From contig NC_062258.1 in NCBI RefSeq assembly GCF_905475465.1, positions 1,426,001-1,490,000 of the forward strand: DNA of 64,000 nucleotides. Reading direction: 5' to 3'. The translations under genes and the position numbers were made by a program. This DNA is from Pieris napi (Eukaryota > Arthropoda > Insecta > Lepidoptera > Pieridae). The notes beneath the pieces are model-generated. The model saw nothing but the letters and a program-made list of their open reading frames with translations, was not told the origin of the DNA and did not search any database. This document shows positions 1-10,560 of the stretch, piece after piece; the first letter of the stretch is position 1, and every line of letters begins with the position of its first letter.

Positions 1-484
1 AAATCTACTGTAAAAATTGTTGATGCGGCATTCGTGGAAATTAGCTCATATTTTTACCAAAGCACACTGATAAATCTTTAAATTAGCCTCGCTCAAAGTT
101 TTTACTATTAAAGTTTATAAACCATTCGTGAGTAAGGTGATAAGGCTGGCGTGCTTTCATACAACTCCTCTTTTTCTGTTGCCCTGGTGATACAAACACG
201 CTCTATTGATCTAACTGCCGAAAAACCTGGTAACTATTTGAGGCATGTACGGAGAAGTGATATTGGTATTTTTAGTTTTTTGAACGGTAGCAGAAATCAA
301 TGTTTTGATCCGTTGTATTACTTTATCGAATTCAAAAAAGGAGGTTGTTTAAGGTGATATTGTCGCAATCTTGATGATATTATTTTGGAAGCCTTAATTT
401 CGTAACTTGTGTGTATCTATCCACAAATTTCTCGGAAACTAAGGGCCATAACGAGATGATAAATTTATTTAAATAGTGTATATT
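1..484. other. No gene recognised
   Basis: AT-rich sequence. Short open frames are present but none shows a recognisable motif or credible splice context. Nothing can be supported here. Confidence 0.5.
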
Positions 485-560
485 CAAATTAAAAATATTA
501 TTCATATTATATTCATATAGGTCACAAAATGTACACTTATGAATGTCAAAAAACCACCTT
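485..560 (-). repeat. Fragment of interspersed repeat with conserved 3' tail
   Basis: Read on the minus strand the segment contains GACATTCATAAGTGTACATT, then CCTATATGAATATAA. The same tail recurs at about 24225-24430 (minus) and 38150-38300 (plus, ending CTATATGAATAAAATTATTT). Three dispersed copies with a shared AATAAA-like end suggest the 3' end of a retrotransposon family. The family itself is not identified. Confidence 0.5.
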
Positions 561-619
561 CCTTCCACCAAAGAAACTTAAAAGTATTTCCTTATGTCAA
601 AATTATAAAATATTTATAT

Positions 620-860
620 ATAACTAGCAAACCCGGCGAACTCCGTTTCGCCACCAGATTTTTCAGAGGTTTCATTTTATGTAACATTTCGTTTGGTGAT
701 CCCGCTTTTCTGTTGAAACTTTTCCTGAATTTTCTTTGCTATAAACCTGTCGGAGCCCGAGACCTTTCCAACGAATTCAAAACCGTGGAAACCGGTTCTT
801 GCGTTCTGGAGTTATAGCGTCAGGAAGGAAAACCCGACTTATTTTTATATAGTAGATAAT
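620..860 (-). mobile_element. Helitron-like non-autonomous fragment
   Basis: Begins CTAGCAAACCCGGCGAACTC on the plus strand, which on the minus strand is a GAGTTCGCCGGGTTTGCTAG end. CTAG-type 3' ends after a GC-rich hairpin-prone stretch are typical of lepidopteran Helitrons, and similar ends occur at 25560-25577 and 7640-7660. The other end (near AAAACCCGACTT) is approximate. No coding capacity. Confidence 0.45.
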
Positions 861-2400
861 ATATTTTTTATTAATTCTTCACTTCTAATAAATTTATTAC
901 TACTACTACTTACTTACTACTTATAATTAATTTAATTGAAAATTATCCCTATATTTAAGTAACTAACTGTATTTAAGTATAATTAATTACCAACATCAAA
1001 AGACCGAAAGGAGAAGGTTTGCAATACGATTTCTACTATTTCGATTTAGTTAAGTTACTTTTAACTGACGACCAGAAACTAAATAAATAAAACTAACTAA
1101 CTAAAAATAAGTAAATTTAATTATTTTAACATAAAACTACATCCATCTTAATCAAATTACACCGCATCAATACTTTAATCCAACAATATTTCCACATTAA
1201 GGCCGACAAAGGTTTAGGCGCTGTTATAATGAGTCATTGTTTATACCGCACAATAGAGTATGTCCGCGATTACAAGCAATGGTGAGCCTAACGAGTTATC
1301 AATTGTACGTATAACGTATGTTTAAATATCTATTATTAACGAATGAGAAGTAAGGCTATTTATCAATTTGAATGGAAATTTGAGTGGCAAGTTTGGGGGA
1401 AGAAGTTTTGATATGCTAGATTAACCCTTCCGTGAACTACCATTATGTACGTACTAATATTTGAATCATGAATAGCATATTATAGGGTATAGGATGATGG
1501 AATGTTGAGTTTATTTATTAAAGTACACCTCATCAACGCATTTTCCTAGAAGTTACCTATTCTAAAATGACAATTATGGTGAACGTATATTTTACAAAAA
1601 ATAAAATAAAAATATTTAACTCCTAACGACAAATTTTGATTTTACTAGTAATTTCCTATTTCAAGATACGTATTCGCTAAAAAAAATGCGGATCAGGTAC
1701 TCGATAGCCGCTTAATGTTTTTTTTTAAATTGATCCGCCCACTACCGAATATAATAAACTCTGAAGTAGTGTTGTCTGAAGAAATTGTTGTAATCGTAAA
1801 AACATTGACTGAGCTGAACTCCTAGTTGGGTTTTTACAGACGGAATTTGGAAAATTCTCTGCTGATTTTGAACCTTGCAATATCGCCTGTTTAGGAACTG
1901 GCGTACCTTAGCGTCTCATCATTAGCGGAATTAATGAGGAAATTGGTGCACAGTTGGGGTTCGAATGGACGTGTTCAAGGTTAGAAGTCATGAGTGACAC
2001 ACTAGGCTAAAATTGCTCTTATTGTACTGTTTTGCATTCTTATTTTTATGTCTCTTTCTTTCTAAAATTTACATGTGCAATTTTTGCGTATGAACTTTGC
2101 ATTTGGAACGAGCGATACTGGCGATAAATCACCAACACTGACTGTATCTGATGAATTATTGGCCAAACGGTCGGCGCGGACATCCTTAAATATGTTTAGT
2201 TAATGTGTTCGAGTGTTCAAACACATTAATAAATGGATAAAAGCCTCTCCCCGAGACAATGAAGGGTTCTATTGATTAGGGAAATGTTCGAAATTATTGA
2301 ATAACAAATATAGCATACAATAAAGTATTTACTTACACGATTTAGTGGTTGTCGGCTTTTCAGTAAATATTAAAATGAGTTTACCATATCGTATCCGCAA
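861..2400. other. Gene-free AT-rich stretch
   Basis: No exon-like open frame, RNA gene or recognisable element was found. It contains a short ACT/ATT-rich simple-repeat patch near 898-925. Confidence 0.4.
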
Positions 2401-2989
2401 TTGAAGAGAGTAGATGGCGCTGGCCTGTAAACAATAGCTCGGTGTATTTTATTGTTTATAAATAGTTTCGGTGCATTATTTCAATAAAAAAGTAAATCAG
2501 TGAAGTTTGTAAAAGTTATCTTTGTGGTAGTAATGCTAAATAAGTATTTTTTTTATGGAAAAGTGACAATAATAGCAATAAAACATTTGACCCATTTGAC
2601 CCCTAACATTTTACATAAAACCATATTTTTGCTTAAAAATACAATTTCCAATCAATCTACAAACTAATAAAGTGACAAACTTACCGGTAAAGTGCTATAA
2701 ACTAGTGAACTACGATAATAGTGAAGAAACATATAAATTAAGTGAATCCTTTGTTCTCCGATGTGACTCACATCAGTTGAATTTTAACGTATTTTCAAAG
2801 CAATTTACACAAATAGAAATAGATTGCTTAATTTTGAAACACATGTAATAGGCCTGTTGGCTAGTGGTATTATCTCTCTTCCTCGGATTCTCACACAACT
2901 ATTACATGTCCCGGTTCGATTCACATCGGTTCAAGCCATACATCTGTTAGCAATTGTTATCATTGTATTTATATTTTTTTTTTTTTATA

Positions 2990-4196
2990 ATGGAAAACGA
3001 CAATATTACAATGAGAAGAAGCAAATAAGATTTATTGATCCCTTAACCTTTCATCTAGTTCTGGTCAATCGAACTGTGACTGTTATGACTCAACAAGTTT
3101 ACCAGACATTTCTACAAGAAGTTTATATGAACATTCCGAATTATTGGAGCAAATAAAACAATTAAAATTAGAATTGGATTCAGCACATCAAACAATTGAA
3201 ACCCTATTAATTGAAAATTCCACGAAAAATCTTGAAATTATAAAACAAAAGGAAACTATAAATAATCTAAAACAAAATTATTCTTCACCTTCTATTAATA
3301 TTACTACCAACACCTTACTACAAAAGCAAAACCAAGAAAATGCGGAACTCGTCTGTAGTTCCTGCCCTTCCAAATATAAGGAACAGAATAAGCGCATTAT
3401 ACAAGAATTTCCACCAAATATTGAAAACCACAAGCAGAATAGTATGGAGCTGCCAATAGATGTCACTATAAGAACAACAAAACCAGTTATTCAAAACGAT
3501 AATGTCATGACTTTAAATGGTCAAGCAATAGAAAATCGACCCAAAATAATAATATTTGGGGATCAGCAAGCTTGTGGCTTAACACATAAATTAATAAAAT
3601 CAAGATTAAATATACAAGAGGACAATTACAAAGTTACTTCGTTTATAAAGCCCCATGCTACGAGTGCACAGATTTTAAGTAGTTGTATCAGTGAAATTAA
3701 TAAGTCCATCATTAAACCTAAAGACATTATAGTATTAATAATAGGTGCAAACGATAAACGCCCTTATACCTTCATCTCACAATTATGTAATGTGTTATAC
3801 CAATTGCGACAGCAAAAGGTGTTTATAACCAATGTACAATATAATACTCACTTAAATGTAAAATTAATTAACTTTCATCTAAAATCTATACTATCTAATT
3901 ATAAATATTGCCACTACTTAAAAATACGCCACTCGAAGTACGATAAAAACACACCCTATTCTCATACAAAACACCTCTTCAACTTATGTGATAAAATAAA
4001 CACGGAAATTGAGTACATTCGATATTATACACAGCATAAGACAAATCTTAACTATAAATCCAGCGTGCAACCTAGTCACACAAACAAGTCGACTCACACT
4101 GTACAATTAAAAATAACAAATTTTCTTAAAATGTCAGGTACCAATATTACAAATAAAAACCAGCCTTCCAGTTGTAATTTTTTTCGTAACAACTAA
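2990..4196 (+). pseudogene. LINE ORF1: coiled coil plus SGNH-esterase-like protein
   Basis: The long open part runs 3144-4196 (350 codons, first codon TTG, so not a true start); a likely ATG lies at 2990 but is separated from it by a frameshift near 3015-3040. The first 40 or so residues (LEQIKQLKLELDSAHQTIET) form a heptad-rich coiled coil. Around residues 135-235 it has KIIIFGDQQACGL and VLIIGANDKR, which match blocks I and III of SGNH/GDSL hydrolases (GDS...GL and GxND), with Q where the catalytic Ser is expected. Esterase-like ORF1 domains are known in CR1-group LINEs. The protein would bind element RNA in the retrotransposition particle. Missing serine and the frameshift argue against function in this copy. 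Confidence 0.7.
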
Positions 4197-4205
4197 TAAG
4201 CAAAA

Positions 4206-7032
4206 TAAATTAAGTCTAGTCCATCAAAATATAGCAGGGTTGCTTAGCAAACAGGATTTAGTTAGTGTAGCCATCACGGACCTGCAAGGAAGTTTGGGAA
4301 GTGTGGACATCATATGTTTCACAGAAACTTTTATTAAACAAGGAAGTGAATCCAACGTTAAAATAAATAATTATAGATTAGTCTCTTCATATTCTCGGCC
4401 TAATCAACGCCGAGGAGGTTCGTGCATCTTAATAAAAAACAATTTGAAATACAAGGAAATTTGATACCCTAGACCCCCAATTCCACTCCAATTCGAATAT
4501 TGTGGCGTTGAAATAAGTAAATACAACTTAATAATAATATGTATTTACCGGACTCCTACTTTAGATGTAACAAGTTTTTTATATAATTTAGAACAACTTT
4601 TAAGTAACCTATGCAGGAAACGCAACAAAAAACTAATATTATGTGGAGACTGGAACATAGACATTTTAAAAAATTAATAAAAGTTCCCACGAACTTATCT
4701 CTATTCTTCTAAATAATAATTTACAAAATCATGTAAAGCACCCAACACGGAAAAACTCCTGCTTAGACTTAATAGCAACATAAATGACACACACTCGGAC
4801 CTCCACTACCTGGCACTTTCAGACCATGAGACCGCACAATCGCTGACTTTTACACTCGAAGAAAACGAAAATTTTAAAGATATTCCAAAATACTGGTTTA
4901 TATACAGACGAGAACTCAATAGGGAAAACACTAATACATTTATTAGGTGTCTATCAAGCCTCACCTTCTCGGACGTATACAGCTCCACCACAACAAATGA
5001 AGCATTCGACAACTTCCATGACACTATAACTTTGTTTTACAATTTATGTTTTCCGATCCTAAAAATTAAAAATACATTCAAACCTATCAAAAATAGATTC
5101 TTTACTAAAGCCCTAAAAAAATGTTGTATAAGAAAAAGAACGTTATACCTAAAATATCATTTAAATAAGCACAATAAAAAACAAAATAAATCTGCATATA
5201 ATAAATACTCATATATTTAAAAAAAATGTATACATAAGTCCCATCAGCTTACTAATGCAGAATACAAAAATTGCGCAAAAAACAAAACTAAAGCAGCCTG
5301 GAATGTAATTAAAACAAATACACGAGACATGAGATTTTATTCAGGAATAGAAGCAATTGATATTGATAGCAAAACATATGAATCACCACATGAAATATGC
5401 AACTTATTTAATGACTATTTTACCTCACTGCCTACAAAAAATAAAACAAACAATTTGCCAGAAGCCAAAATCCCTCTAAATCATAAAAGTATTTTTCTTT
5501 CCCCCATAAATAACACGGATATATTAAAAATTATTACATCGCAAAAAAATACAAAATCTACAGGATACGATAATTTAGATACCAAAACAATTAAATTATG
5601 CGCTTTATACCTACTTGATCCACTGACATACATAATTAATCTATCGATGGTAGAAGGAATCTTTCCTGAAAAACTAAAAATATCAATTATCAAACCATTA
5701 CATAAAAAAGGAGCAAAAACACAAATGACTAATTATAGACCAATAACTTTAATTCCCATATTATCAAAAATTTTCGAAAAAGTAATGTATAATAAAATAG
5801 AGAATTTCCTTTTATCATACGATATTTTAAAAAAAGAACAATTTGGTTTCAGAAAAAATTGTTCTACCACCCTTGCGTGCTTTTCCCTAGTCAAACAAAT
5901 TACTGAATGCTTAAATGATAAAATGCTTATAGGTTGTATCTTTCTAGATATGACAAAGGCTTTTGACTTTGTATGTCATGAAAGACTTTTAAAAAAATTA
6001 GATTGCTACGGAATAAGAGGTAATGCTTATAACTGGGTGAAAAGTTACCTTGAAAATAGAATGCAATATGTGGAGATAACAAAGATTTGTAAATTAGAGC
6101 AAAAAACATATAGATCCAATTTTAAGAAAAATGAGTACGGAACACCTCAAGGCAGTATTTTGGCCCCGCTACTTTTTCTAACATACATAAATGACCTTCC
6201 AGATGCTATACACCAGAACTGTATACTATTTGCTGATGACACTACACTTATAATAAAAAGTAAAAACGAACAAGACTTAAAAAACAACTTAATTAAATCT
6301 CTAGACGACGCCATTAACTGGATGAATTCCAATAATCTACAAATAAACATGACCAAAACTAACATAATCCATTTTCAGACATATAACTCTAAAACACAAT
6401 TAGACTTACAATATAAAAGCAATAAACTAGACATAAAGAACGAGTGTGTATTTTTAGGTATAACGATGGATAAATTTTGTAGTTGGAAGGCACATATTGA
6501 AAAATTACAGAACAAAATAGACAGTTTTGTTTTTGTGTTAAAACGACTAAGGGAAACTGTTAACCATGCTACGGTATTAGCTGCTTATCATGCATATGTT
6601 TCATCTATACTTAGATATGGAATTATAATTTAGGGAAATTCAGTCGAAGTAAATAGGGTATTTAAGGCTCAAAAGAAATGTATTAGAGCAATTTGTGGAG
6701 CAAACTGTCTTGATAGTTGCGTACTTTTATTTAAGAAGCTCAAAATTTTATCTCTTCCATGTATTTATATTTTAGAGATATCCTTATTCGTACACAGAAA
6801 CATACATATTTTTAAGTCGAATGTAGAAGTTGAAGTAAGAAGTAGACATGGGATGAAATTGGCTGTGCCAAAAATCAATCTGGAACTGTTTCGGAAAAAC
6901 AGCTTTTGTATGGCAATTAAAGTCTACAATAAATTACCAAAAGAATTAAAAGATCTTCCGTCTAGATTCTTTAAAAAGCGACTTAGTGAATTACTTTTAG
7001 AAAAAATGTACTATTCAATAAATGATTATTAG
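4206..7032 (+). pseudogene. LINE ORF2: AP endonuclease and reverse transcriptase, broken
   Basis: ORF2 begins by overlapping the ORF1 end. SLVHQNIAGLLSKQD and DIICFTETF (4213-4330) are the start of an apurinic-type endonuclease; its frame ends at a TGA near 4462, and 4463-5328 is frameshifted with pieces such as ILCGDWNIDI. The RT reads open from 5329 to 6633: YRPITLIPILSKIFEK, FLDMTKAFDFVCHERLLKKL, GTPQGSILAPLLFLTYIND and the catalytic box ILFADDTTL. At 6631-6633 a TAG replaces an expected Trp codon in YGIII-W-GNS, and the C-terminal domain continues in frame to 7032. At least one nonsense codon plus frameshifts in the endonuclease make it a pseudogene. Confidence 0.85.
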
Positions 7033-7228
7033 CATGAAACACCGTAATTGATATAAAGCTAATGATGTAATGTATATAATATAATAGACTAGATAATATA
7101 AGAATTGACTTTGAATAATAATGTGAAATACTTTAAGACAAATTTGCGCGCCAACGTGTGTGGCAGAATATGCGAACGATTTATGATTGTATCACCTTAA
7201 CATTTTGTACCATATTCTTGCAAAAAAT

Positions 7229-7258
7229 AAATTATTATTATTATTATTATTATTATTG
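7229..7258 (+). repeat. (ATT)n tail of LINE
   Basis: About nine ATT units directly after the LINE 3' UTR. It is probably the element's own 3' terminus rather than an independent microsatellite. Confidence 0.7.
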
Positions 7259-7670
7259 TTTAATATATATGTAATTATAAAACAGAGAGACGACTTTAAA
7301 GAAAAAATACTGAATTTTAGCAGGTAATATTTTAAGGCTTTTGAAAACTCAAGAACGCCTGGACAGATTTGGCTAATTATGATCTTGAAATATTTGTGGA
7401 AATTCAGGGAAGGTTTAAACAGGGAAACATAAATAATATTACTCCAATAAAAACTATTCCTAGCTGAGAAGACTTTTGTCTTTTTAGAAATTAAAAAAAA
7501 ATCACTTTTTATTGGTTGTCATATTTATATTTATAGATTTTAAGAAATTTGTGTTACATAGCTGTAGTATGAGGTCCGATCCCTTTGGTCTGTTTTAAAA
7601 AAAAATTATTAAGTTTTGACACAAATATATGTAGGGAATATGAAATTCAGCGGGTCATCTAGTATCAATA
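7259..7670 (+). repeat. Repeat-derived stretch with Helitron-like 3' end
   Basis: Gene-free. It ends in TTCAGCGGGTCATCTAGTAT, which resembles the CTAG(T) terminus of the Helitron-like copies at 620 and 25577. Confidence 0.35.
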
Positions 7671-7994
7671 TATTATAATAGTGTGTAATCCTAATTCCTT
7701 TTTAAAAGCGTTTTTTGTCTACTAGCATATACTTTACCAGTGCCATTCAGGGCGCATACAAATATTACTCCCTTACTAAGCTTAGATTTGACCAAACGTT
7801 TTCTATGAACGTATCAATGTTTATTTATTATACACCGTTACACACAATTTACTCACACTTCTAACTCTAATATTACTATAGTAATTATTTAATGACAATA
7901 ATAAAACTAATATTAAATATAAACATAAACTAATAATAATAAAATAATATACATTGAAATAAATAACTAAACTTAACATAAACTAAAATATATC

Positions 7995-8068
7995 ATTAAA
8001 AGGAGTCCCTTTAGGCAAGGTTCCGAAGATACTGGCAGCGTTCCCCCTTTGAATTGCTAGACTAATTC
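7995..8068 (+). repeat. Interspersed repeat, copy 1
   Basis: AGGAGTCCCTTTAGGCAAGG followed by TTCCGAAGATACTGGCAGCG is nearly identical to 34813-34883. Two dispersed copies show it is a repeat; the family is unknown. Sequence between 7670 and this point shows nothing recognisable. Confidence 0.6.
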
Positions 8069-8499
8069 TTATTATTTATTTATTCTTATTTATTTGTTTG
8101 TTTATATAGTAATTAAGTCTAACAAAAGCTCATAATTAGTATACTCCATATTCAATGTATGAAGTTTAAAATAACTATAAAGCGCCAGGAGAAACGTCTT
8201 TGAGACGTTTTGAACTTAAAAACTGTAAATTACATTCATTCATGCATTGAAAATGATAGAACTTACTCTGGATATATTAAGACTTGATGTGAAATCTTAT
8301 TCAGTCTTTGAGCCTTAATTTTGAGTTTTCTTAAGTTTCGTTTTAGCGGCTTTGTGTAAGCTCGAAGCTTCTGGAAAGCTCTCAGATTTAAGAGTGTATC
8401 TATACTATATAATCTGACAGATAAAGGTATTTTTTTACATATTAGGGGTATTTTAAAATATGTGAAAAGGTTAATAGAAATTATGAACAATTTTTTACT

Positions 8500-8670
8500 T
8501 ATGTAATTAGTCACCGTGACCACGCACGCTGTAAAGCACGCGAAACGTCGGATAAATTTAAAATTTTGTTTAATAATTGTTATATACATGACTTTAATCC
8601 GGTTTTTTCTTTAAACAATTTTTTCACAACAATTGTTTAAAAAAAAAAAAGTTTTTTCTTTAAACAATTA
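8500..8670 (-). repeat. Relative of the long-TIR MITE at 37 kb
   Basis: CACGCACGCTGTAAAGCACG followed by CGAAACGTCGGATAAATTTA is the reverse complement of sequence at 37070-37110, and GACTTTAATCCGGTTTTTTC matches the terminal repeat at 37240-37265. The opposite terminal repeat is not evident, so this copy is partial. The upstream 108-codon minus-strand open frame (8263-8589) overlaps this repeat and is not taken as a gene. Confidence 0.5.
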
Positions 8671-9904
8671 AAACCCTCCAGAATGCACCAAAGACAATGA
8701 AAGATATTATTTGTCTTTGTTACTTTATAAAGTATAGACGAAATATTTATAAGAGGTTATTTTTATATTTCAATATCTTAGCATTGTGAAGACTCTTCTT
8801 GAAATCGCTAGATGACTTGAATAACTCCAGTATTAACGTTTAAAAAACAACAGTTTTACTTTGATAAGCACTGCTGACTGTTCTATCACATTATCTGTAC
8901 CAATAAGCATCAAGGTTTAGTATTACCCACACCTTGCCAAACAATCCCATATTATTGGGCAACCCATATTCATTGAATTCGTAGTGAAAATAGCAGATGT
9001 TCATTCGGTCCATAAATCGCAAGACCACACCCAGGATGTTACATTGCTATTGTTCTTTAAGATAGGTTGCTTTATATTATATTATAGATTTCGTCTTTGT
9101 GTGGAAACAGAAAAGCATAGAGATTTAAACGGATGATGACGAGAGCCATTTTCTTTTGTACAAAATAATCTTTAGATATAACTATTTTTGTACAGAGAGC
9201 CCGCGAGAGCGTTGCCGGCCTTTTACGAATAGACACTCTTTTCTCTTGAAAGACCCTTAGTCAAATTGGTTCGAAAATACTTCAGTAGACAACTGGTTCC
9301 ACATAGTGGTGGTGCGCATTAAAAACTGCCTTAAAAAAGCTCAGATATGGAATGAAGGACTACGGTGGAATTTCGTATTCTGTCTGGACGTCCGATAATG
9401 AAACTCTGCTGGTATAAGCTAGCTGTGTCCTGCGGTTACCCTGCGAAAATTCATTCGTAATGTGATGATTGCCATCATAGATTGGTGGATTACACAATAT
9501 AAAGGTTTTAATTCAGCAGTTCTTGTCATTAGAGATCCCTTTGAACGAAACTCCACAGCTATACCTAAACATAAGAACGTTAAGAGCGTGTTTTAGAAAC
9601 TTATTACTTATTATGACACAAAGAAATATCAATTAAACATGCAGTGAGGCCCGTATATGGTGTACAGACTAGCCGAACGGCTAGCGGCGGTGTAGATTAG
9701 GGCCAAACCTTTGGATTAGGAGAATAGGGCACGTAAAGGACGGAAAAATTATATAATGCTATTCTTAGTTCAGAATTTTTCTCTCTCTCTCTATACGTAT
9801 GAACCATTGATCGGATTTAATGAAATTTCGTTGCTAAGGATGTATAGGGTTTCGAGACACGATGCCATTATTGGGAACCTTTTTAATAAAAATGCTTGGG
9901 ATCT
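8671..9904. other. Gene-free stretch with repeat fragments
   Basis: No supported gene. Near 9205-9440 the composition shifts to GC-richer sequence that could be a decayed retrotransposon 3' end, but no family motif is clear. 9775-9795 has a CT microsatellite. Confidence 0.35.
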
Positions 9905-10008
9905 GAGTTTGAAAGCAAGCTGGTTTCCTCACTATGTTTTCCTTCACCATTCAAGCGAATGTTAAATGCGCACATAAAAGAAAGTCCATTGGTGCACGGG
10001 GATGAAAC
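9905..10008 (-). repeat. tRNA-derived SINE, left part (split by gypsy 1)
   Basis: TGGTTTCCTCACTATGTTTT through AAAGTCCATTGGTGCACGGGG is the body of the lepidopteran SINE seen intact at 21761-22010. The remainder, with the tRNA-like head, resumes at 15111 after the LTR element, so the retrotransposon inserted into this SINE. Confidence 0.8.
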
Positions 10009-10538
10009 TGTAGGAGATGTAGGTGTTCGTGATGTATTTAGGAAACACAATTAAACTGTCCTGACACTTCTACCACTGTTTATTCATCAAACTAAACTAA
10101 TATAATTTACATCAAGCGTAAGCAAAAATAAATATAACAGAAAAGATAATTAACAAAAGCGTAAGCGGAAAGATTAGCGAAGTAAAGCAAGCGTGTGTCT
10201 GCCGTGAGCGTGCGAGACCGACTGAGGACAGCGGGCGCGCGCGTCACTGCGCCGGCGATCATTCGAGGCTTCCTTTGTTCTCGCAAGTAGCGGGACTTCG
10301 TGCGCGCTCACTCGGTGCGACACGACACGAGGACGATCCGACAATGCTCGGGGACCCGACGATGCTGCTATATGGAAATTATATGTTTGTTGGATGTATG
10401 TTATGTTATGTGTTATTATGCATGTCCAATATTTGTGTAATTAGTATGTAAAGTATTTATATATTATATTATTGTATTTATATAGTAGTTAGTTTAATTA
10501 ATGTATTATTATTATAAATGTATTGTGGCTACGCCACA
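10009..10538 (-). repeat. gypsy 1 3' LTR
   Basis: 530 bp, minus-strand TGTGGCGTAGCC...CTCCTACA. It contains an unusually GC-rich core near 10225-10320. The first 15 bases form an inverted repeat (TGTGGC-GTA-GCCACA). Confidence 0.95.
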
Positions 10539-10555
10539 TGACTCCCCCCTTGAGA
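10539..10555 (-). promoter_or_regulatory. gypsy 1 polypurine tract
   Basis: Minus-strand CAAGGGGGGAGTCA directly abuts the 3' LTR. This is the expected priming site for plus-strand DNA synthesis. Confidence 0.85.
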
Positions 10556-10560
10556 CCATC

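Larger units (their letters stand above)
2400..7258 (+). mobile_element. CR1/Daphne-like non-LTR retrotransposon, degenerate
   Basis: One element comprises a leader (about 2400-2989, 5' limit uncertain), ORF1 with coiled coil and SGNH-like domain (2990-4196), ORF2 with endonuclease and reverse transcriptase (about 4206-7032), a roughly 200-bp 3' UTR and a terminal (ATT)n tract at 7229-7258. Ending in a short 3' microsatellite rather than poly(A) is known for CR1-superfamily elements. Frameshifts and stops are present in both ORFs, so the copy is inactive. Clade assignment is by inference from ORF1 architecture and RT motifs; a tree of the RT would decide it. Confidence 0.8.

Noticed and set aside
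2824..3156. 110-codon open frame with a hydrophobic middle
   Set aside because: It lies in the LINE leader, overlaps the start of ORF1 in another frame, and its membrane-like stretch comes from T-rich DNA.
8263..8589. 108-codon minus-strand open frame
   Set aside because: It overlaps a MITE-related repeat and has no motif, start context or splice signals.
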